From: a virus
Length of the DNA stretch: 64,000 bases
IMG/VR virus record: IMGVR_UViG_3300033146_002435
Coordinates: 1-64,000 of that record
Strand: one strand, 5' to 3'
The position numbers and the translations under genes are program-made. Shown here piece by piece: positions 58,845 through 64,000 of this stretch; the stretch's first letter is position 1, and every line of letters begins with the position of its first letter. The notes under the pieces are model-generated. The model ran no database searches and was not told the origin of the DNA. It was given only the letters and a program-made list of their open reading frames with translations.

Positions 58845-58918
58845 CTACCCGGTTCTCTCTCTTGCCGGGTAGCAAAGATGCCCCTATGGTCTGACATACA
58901 CCATAGGGGTATTTTTGT
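58845..58918 (+). terminator. double hairpin terminator after the tail tube gene
   Basis: A first stem (CTACCCGG 58845-58852, CCGGGTAG 58865-58872) is followed by CCCCTATGGT (58881-58890) and ACCATAGGGG (58900-58909), then ATTTTTGTTTTTG. The second hairpin with its T-run is the terminator; the first may protect the transcript end. Confidence 0.85.
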
Positions 58919-58953
58919 TTTTGTGGTACAATATTTTTCCAAAGGGGGATTTC

Positions 58954-59781
58954 ATGCGAGAAATTGATATTATTGAGGCAATTCATTGTAAGGAAACAGC
59001 GGATGGAGTTTTTGAACTCATACCTTTGGAGACAGATTTAACTCCAAGTATCCCGATACCCAAAGAGGTTGTCATCACTCTTGGTAAAAACGATAGGCTT
59101 CTTGAAGCATATTACCGATATATCACATTGAGTAAACAATTTGAGGACGGCAACACTGATCCGAATTGGTTGCTTTCTGATGCGGAGATTCGGCTGATCC
59201 AAAAATCAATTCTCACTATGCAGGCAGCCGAAAGGAAATTAGAGCGATTTGGCATCGATGTCAGTACGTTGAATACGCCTGAAAATATGGGTATGCTCGA
59301 TCACCCCATGGTAAAGAGCTACATCAAAGCGATGGATGATAATGACCGAGTGAACATTGAGTTCACAGATAAACGGTTGGATCGGCAGAAGAGTGCGAAC
59401 ATTCTTACGGTACAGCAACGGTTTATCATCGATGTATTCCTTATCGTAACTGAGGACATGAGCGATACGATGGCACCTAAAAAGAGGTACACTGAGGAAG
59501 AACTGCTGAATGAACCTTACTGGGCCCAGCAAGCTGATTTACTCCATGATGTTTTTCACATGGTTCTCAAATACGTCCTCACCGAGTTGGACATCAGGGT
59601 AAAAAAAACAAAAGTTGTTTACGACCTATGCGAAGCAGTCGGGTCATTTCTTGCAGAATCAGTTCAAGAAAGGGGTCAAAAGACGAAGGATTCAATATCC
59701 TCGAGCAACTCAACGTCCTCGCAGGATTCGACCAGGCAAGGGTTCGAGAACTTAAAGAAAGTTACACTGAAAGAGAAATAG
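58954..59781 (+). CDS. tail assembly chaperone, first frame, 275 aa
   Basis: AAAGGGGG precedes ATG 58954. The product is helical and acidic, then Ser/Thr-rich at the end. It lies between tail tube and tape measure genes, the standard place for the tail chaperone (lambda G type). The -1 frame is open from A-AAA-AAA at 59601-59607 to 59912, so a second, longer product by ribosomal slippage is likely. It guides tube assembly around the tape measure and is not in the virion. Confidence 0.68.
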   Translation: MREIDIIEAIHCKETADGVFELIPLETDLTPSIPIPKEVVITLGKNDRLLEAYYRYITLSKQFEDGNTDPNWLLSDAEIRLIQKSILTMQAAERKLERFGIDVSTLNTPENMGMLDHPMVKSYIKAMDDNDRVNIEFTDKRLDRQKSANILTVQQRFIIDVFLIVTEDMSDTMAPKKRYTEEELLNEPYWAQQADLLHDVFHMVLKYVLTELDIRVKKTKVVYDLCEAVGSFLAESVQERGQKTKDSISSSNSTSSQDSTRQGFENLKKVTLKEK

Positions 59782-59912
59782 GTAACTTGTGGGACTTGAG
59801 AGAACAATTTGATCCAGTGAATAGGTATATTGAGGCACATAATCGTTCTGCGGAACAGAGTCAAAAGGATAAAAAATCTTCGAGAGCTAAAAAGTTTAGG
59901 CCCCGGAGGTAG
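59607..59912 (+). CDS. tail assembly chaperone, frameshift extension (GT-type)
   Basis: This -1 frame overlaps the first chaperone gene by about 175 bases and ends 90 bases before the tape measure gene. It lacks a ribosome site of its own. The last 70 residues (FNILEQLNVLAGFDQARVREL, split, then a basic end KKFRPRR) look like real coding sequence. It would be joined to the first frame by slippage at 59601-59607, or at a less typical site near 59685. The 90 bases after it hold no gene. Confidence 0.6.
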   Translation, partial: NKSCLRPMRSSRVISCRISSRKGSKDEGFNILEQLNVLAGFDQARVRELKESYTEREIGNLWDLREQFDPVNRYIEAHNRSAEQSQKDKKSSRAKKFRPRR

Positions 59913-60002
59913 CATCCACACCCGGACAGGTTGTACCATATACTTGTGGTTTACAGCCTACATGACGGTTTCCGATATGCATAAAACAAGTGGTGATTGA
60001 TT

Positions 60003-63000
60003 ATGGTTGCAAAAGGTTCAGTTGAGATTACCCTCAGTGATAAACTGAGTAGTGACTTTGGTAAGGCACTAGGAAAGGTTGTAGACGACACAGCCAAGAA
60101 AGTTAGTACGCTCCAAAAGACCATGAAGGACTTTGGAGAATCTGCAAAAACTTCTGGTAAGAGTGCCGGGGAGGGTATGAAATCCTTCTCCTCTGCTCTT
60201 GGAGGTGTCGATAAACTGATTCATAGCACTCGTGGCGGTCTTAAAGAAATCGATGACCAGGTGAAGAAGGGCAATAAATCAGTAGCAGACATGGGCAAGG
60301 GCTACGAAAATGCTGCCGTATCTATTGCAAAGATGAAGGCTGTAATTGATGCTGAAATTGCTGTTCTTCGGGCGAGTATCAATGCGAAAGGTGGTATGGA
60401 GTCTGCCGATAAAGCACTTGTTGAAAGAATGGGGGAACTTCAGGCAGCATCGGGAAAACTAAATAGTGAGTTGACTCACTTGAAAAAGTCCTATGAGTCC
60501 CAGGTTCCTGCTCTTGATAAGGTATCAGCAAGTACCAAAAAATTTGAAACGACCACGGCACAATTAGCAAAGTCACTTAAACAGTACAGTGCCATTGACC
60601 AGAAGCACGCACAGAACATAACAAACATTTCTGCGAATATTGCAAAAGGAATTGGGTCTTACAAACAACTCGCTGATGCTTATGCAAAGAGAGCCACTAA
60701 CTTAAAAGAGTCCATTCGGTTTGAAGTCCAATACGTGAAGCAGTTAAGAGAAGAGGCAGGAGCGAATAAAGAAGCCATCAAAGTAGCTGATGACAGGGCC
60801 CGAAACCTTGAGCTGATGCTCAGGACTCTCCGTAGTGTAGAAATCGCTCAGGAGGGTGCTACACAGGCTCAAGTCAGGTATGCAAGTACAAGTCAGCAGT
60901 TGAAGGCATCGGAATCGGAGATGGCGGTCGCTCTCGGTAAGTCTGCCACGAGTTACGAAAAACTCGTGGCAGACCAAAAAATTCTCATTGAGATGGAAGC
61001 GAAGGGCATTGTGTCCTCAAATAAGGTGGCCAGTTCCTACGAGAAAAGGTATAAAGCCATCAGTACCCTGATAGAGAACACTAAAAAGCAGATCAGTATG
61101 GCCAAAATGGACAACAAAGAATCTGTGGAATCCAAAAAGACATTGGATCATCTTGTGAGTTCTCTAAAGAAGTATGAAAAAGAAAAGGAAAAGGTTACTA
61201 AACTGACAGCAACGGCTATCGCTGCTACGAAGAAGAGTAATGTTGAACAGGTAAAAGAAATCACTGGTCTGGCCAAAGCTGCGAAGGCCTACGACAACAT
61301 GCTTTCTAAACTCAGGAATCTTGAGAAGGCATATAAGGGTCTTATCCATAATCTTGAGTCAAAAAATAAGCTGACGGACAAGGAAGCACAGAAACTTAAA
61401 CTTTTAAAGAGTCAGTACGCAGGTGTGCAAAGTAGCCTGAAAAAATTATCAAGTGGTCACATAGCTGCATCTAACTCCACTAAAAAGATGACGATAAGCA
61501 CTACCCAACTCAGCCAAGCCATGATGCTTGCGGGTGGTAGCATGTCCCGGATCTCGTATGGCCTGACAGCACTGGCCTCTATTGGGCCCCAGGTAGCTGC
61601 GGGATTGGGAGTTGTTATTGCAGCAATGGCTGCCTTTAAACTGGCTTTCAAAGTTGCGAGTGAAGCTGTTGATTTCTTTAAAGAAAATTTGAAAGCAAGT
61701 ATCAACGAGTTCTCTGAGTTTGAGCGGATGATTATGGGTGCTGTCGCAGTTACGGGCGAGGGGGCCTCAACATTTTACGAAATTGGGGATGCTGCTAGAA
61801 AGGTCGCCATAGACTTCACCTTTTCAAGTAAAGAAATTGCGAAGGGTTTCATCACCCTGGGCCAGGCAGGTTTTTCAGCAAAGGAATCCCTGAGTGCGAT
61901 ACGAAGTGTTGCCGAGCTTGCACAGGCCACGTTCAGTAGTTTGGCGAGTTCCTCGGATCTCATGACTACCTCAATCAGAGCCTTTGACTTAGAAGTCACT
62001 GACTCGGATAGAGTTGCTCAACTTTTCGCAGCCACGATAAATAATAGTAAAACGACATTAGACGGTTTGAGAACAGCATTCAACTACGTTGGCGTGTCAG
62101 CCCACCAAATAGGCATATCTTTGGAGCAAACGGCTGCCGCCCTTGGAACACTGAACAACGCAGGTCTAAAGGCTTCAACGGCTGCCACGGGCCTCCGGGG
62201 TATCTTTGGTAAGCTGTTGGCCCCAACCGCCAAGTTTAGGAAAGAATTGGAGAAAGTAGGACTCACGGTAGAAGACGTTGACCCTAGAGTTCACGGTCTG
62301 TCGGCTACTCTCCGTACATTGCGGGACGCAGGATTTGACGTGCAGAGTGCCTACTCCGGTCTTGACAAAAGGATCGCTGCCTCGGCCACGGCCTTAATTG
62401 CTAATGTGGATGCTTTCGATCAGCTTGGGGCTAAGATCACAGGAACGAGTGACGCAACTGTAAACGCTGCCCTTCAAATGTCTACTCTTGCGGGTAAAAC
62501 TGCTATTCTGAAGAACACTCTTGAAAACCTTCACATATCTATAGGGGATGAGTTGTCACCCTCACTGAAAGATTTGGCGGACAAACTCACATACACCCTG
62601 AATAACAATCAGGATTTGATTGAGTCATTTACTGATTTAAGTAATGTCGTTCTTAATATGGCGAATGTATTGCTAGACTCATTTAACGGGATAGGCGAAA
62701 AGTCTAAGTTGTTACAAGATAGTATGGATGTCCTGCATACCTCCGTGTCCGCAATCCTAAAGTCTAATCCGATCACATCACCCTTTGGTATCGGCATGGA
62801 TTATCTGCGGGACAAAATGTCTAAATTGGTCAAAGAGTCCGAGAAGTATGAGAAAACCACAGCTCATTTGACAAAAGCACTTCAAAAGCAGGTTAACACG
62901 AATAAAATTTTAAAGACTGGCTATCGAGACACGATTGATATTCTTCGAGATGTTGAAACTTCTGAGCAGGATAGACTGAACAGCATTGACATGATGGTAG

Positions 63001-64000
63001 AAGCCTTGAAGAAACAAGGGGAAAGCGAGGAGGTCATCAACGGAATCCGGGTAGCTCAGATGAATGGCATAGATGATTTAATCGCCAAACTTGAGGAGCT
63101 TCGGCTTAAAAGAGAAGAGCAGGAACGTGGTGCAAATTTCGATTTGTACGTGTTGTCTATCACGAGTACCTCGGAGGCATTGGGGAGCCTGGTTGAGGAT
63201 GTAAACAAAGCCAGTGTTGCTATGCTGAAAGCGAGGCAGATCACGGAAGGCGTTACCGTAAAGAACAACGAGAACACGTCTAGCATTCTTGATGCCATTA
63301 CCGTAAATGAAAGTTATCGAGGAGTCCTTCAAAATAACATTGCGACGATGGACGCAGTGGCCAGGCAAAGTGCCATCAATATTACGGCACTTGAGAATGA
63401 GGCAGGTGGTACAGAGTTACTTCTCAGTAAGATAAGAGATTTACAGGATCTCAGGGTCAATGCAACAAACGGACAGAGGGTTCAAATAGATCTCACCCTT
63501 GAGCATATTAAGGCTATGTCAGATTCTGAGCTTGTACATCTGGCAGTCACACAGGCGTTGATTGACACTGATGCAGCCTACACTAGATTTAAAGAAACTT
63601 TATCAGAGATGAACTTGGACATAGACACACACTCGAAGCTGTTCGGGGAAGCACGAGCTGCCTACCTGAATGCCAAGACTGAACTTGATAATTTGAATGC
63701 AAGCATGTCTGCCCTGGCTGAAGCGGGCGGTTCGGGTTCCACAGAATTCATGCTGATGGAAACAAGAGTCGTGGCCTTGGCTGACGCAATGCAGGGTCTT
63801 AACGACGAGTTTGGGGATTTTGAAAAGTCTGTTGAATCCGCTAAGGAAATCATGACTCAGTTTGACAAGGATATTGCCGAGTCGGCAAGAACCTATGCTG
63901 AAGATAGGAAAGTTGAACTTTTTCAGGAAACCGAAAAATTACGAAAAGAATATGAAAGTAGGTTGATAAGTTATAAAGCGTATCAAGACGGCATGGCCAC
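60003..64000 (+). CDS. tape measure protein, TP901-type (partial, runs off the window)
   Basis: The frame is open from ATG 60003 (weak GGTGA ribosome site) to the last base, at least 1332 residues. The first 480 residues are charged coiled coil. A hydrophobic span (near residue 513-545, AAGLGVVIAAMAAFKLAF) follows. Near residue 700 the TP901 core motif is clear: TAAALGTLNNAGLKASTAAT and GLRGIFGKLLAPTAKF. More helical sequence continues to the edge. It sets tail length and may enter the host membrane during DNA injection. Confidence 0.9.
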   Translation, partial: MVAKGSVEITLSDKLSSDFGKALGKVVDDTAKKVSTLQKTMKDFGESAKTSGKSAGEGMKSFSSALGGVDKLIHSTRGGLKEIDDQVKKGNKSVADMGKGYENAAVSIAKMKAVIDAEIAVLRASINAKGGMESADKALVERMGELQAASGKLNSELTHLKKSYESQVPALDKVSASTKKFETTTAQLAKSLKQYSAIDQKHAQNITNISANIAKGIGSYKQLADAYAKRATNLKESIRFEVQYVKQLREEAGANKEAIKVADDRARNLELMLRTLRSVEIAQEGATQAQVRYASTSQQLKASESEMAVALGKSATSYEKLVADQKILIEMEAKGIVSSNKVASSYEKRYKAISTLIENTKKQISMAKMDNKESVESKKTLDHLVSSLKKYEKEKEKVTKLTATAIAATKKSNVEQVKEITGLAKAAKAYDNMLSKLRNLEKAYKGLIHNLESKNKLTDKEAQKLKLLKSQYAGVQSSLKKLSSGHIAASNSTKKMTISTTQLSQAMMLAGGSMSRISYGLTALASIGPQVAAGLGVVIAAMAAFKLAFKVASEAVDFFKENLKASINEFSEFERMIMGAVAVTGEGASTFYEIGDAARKVAIDFTFSSKEIAKGFITLGQAGFSAKESLSAIRSVAELAQATFSSLASSSDLMTTSIRAFDLEVTDSDRVAQLFAATINNSKTTLDGLRTAFNYVGVSAHQIGISLEQTAAALGTLNNAGLKASTAATGLRGIFGKLLAPTAKFRKELEKVGLTVEDVDPRVHGLSATLRTLRDAGFDVQSAYSGLDKRIAASATALIANVDAFDQLGAKITGTSDATVNAALQMSTLAGKTAILKNTLENLHISIGDELSPSLKDLADKLTYTLNNNQDLIESFTDLSNVVLNMANVLLDSFNGIGEKSKLLQDSMDVLHTSVSAILKSNPITSPFGIGMDYLRDKMSKLVKESEKYEKTTAHLTKALQKQVNTNKILKTGYRDTIDILRDVETSEQDRLNSIDMMVEALKKQGESEEVINGIRVAQMNGIDDLIAKLEELRLKREEQERGANFDLYVLSITSTSEALGSLVEDVNKASVAMLKARQITEGVTVKNNENTSSILDAITVNESYRGVLQNNIATMDAVARQSAINITALENEAGGTELLLSKIRDLQDLRVNATNGQRVQIDLTLEHIKAMSDSELVHLAVTQALIDTDAAYTRFKETLSEMNLDIDTHSKLFGEARAAYLNAKTELDNLNASMSALAEAGGSGSTEFMLMETRVVALADAMQGLNDEFGDFEKSVESAKEIMTQFDKDIAESARTYAEDRKVELFQETEKLRKEYESRLISYKAYQDGMA

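Overview
The window is a 64 kb stretch of a tailed-phage genome, probably a virulent siphovirus. It holds a full head and tail assembly series (terminase, portal, protease with scaffold, capsid, connectors, tail tube, tail chaperones, TP901-type tape measure) and a self-contained replication and recombination set. I found no tail sheath, integrase, tRNA gene or phage RNA polymerase. Genes are compact, often joined by 4-base overlaps, and mostly carry AAGGAG-type ribosome sites. Promoters of host sigma-70 type (TTGACA, 17-base spacer, TATATT or a near match) are readable. The host is bacterial, but the sequence does not identify it.

Layout. (1) 1-3023, plus strand: the end of a virion-protein block and two small proteins with one membrane helix and a coiled coil. 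(2) 2995-28263, minus strand: an Rad50/Mre11-type nuclease pair with an unknown partner gene, a PD-(D/E)XK nuclease, family A DNA polymerase, flap-type 5' exonuclease, small proteins, a GroES homologue, a MazG-like protein, an SNF2-type helicase, a large primase-helicase, then many small early-type genes (3D-domain wall protein, possible sliding clamp, two pentapeptide-repeat proteins, an HTH regulator). (3) 28264-34540: a long control region with short repeats, two very long low-complexity arrays (about 0.86 and 1.0 kb) that flank an AT-rich minus-strand cassette, and a 30-bp tandem array beside a strong rightward promoter. (4) 34541-45236, plus strand: Cys-rich small proteins, an RdgC-like protein, an M15-type endolysin, two paralogous beta-propeller tail proteins, a class 3 lipase and a lipoprotein. 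(5) 45284-46741, minus strand: one secreted protein that looks like a moron. (6) 46786-64000, plus strand: the morphogenesis genes, running off the right edge inside the tape measure gene.

How it works together. Leftward transcription starts at several TTGACA promoters, and many of those transcripts begin with a small stem-loop followed by an A-rich leader and the ribosome site. The promoter of the 13.5 kb replication gene and the rightward 34.2 kb promoter share an inverted repeat (GACACT, 9 bases, AGTGTC) over the -10 box, which suggests one regulator controls both arms. Primase-helicase, polymerase, exonuclease and the nuclease pair should form the replication and recombination machine. 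Products of the rightward arm build, package and release the virion.

The most unusual parts are the 28.3-34.5 kb control region with its arrays, the shared operator, the repeated 5' leader stem-loops, the AEP-type primase fused to a helicase, the internally duplicated tail tube protein, and the scaffold start nested in the protease gene. All functions are read by eye from motifs; no database search was run.
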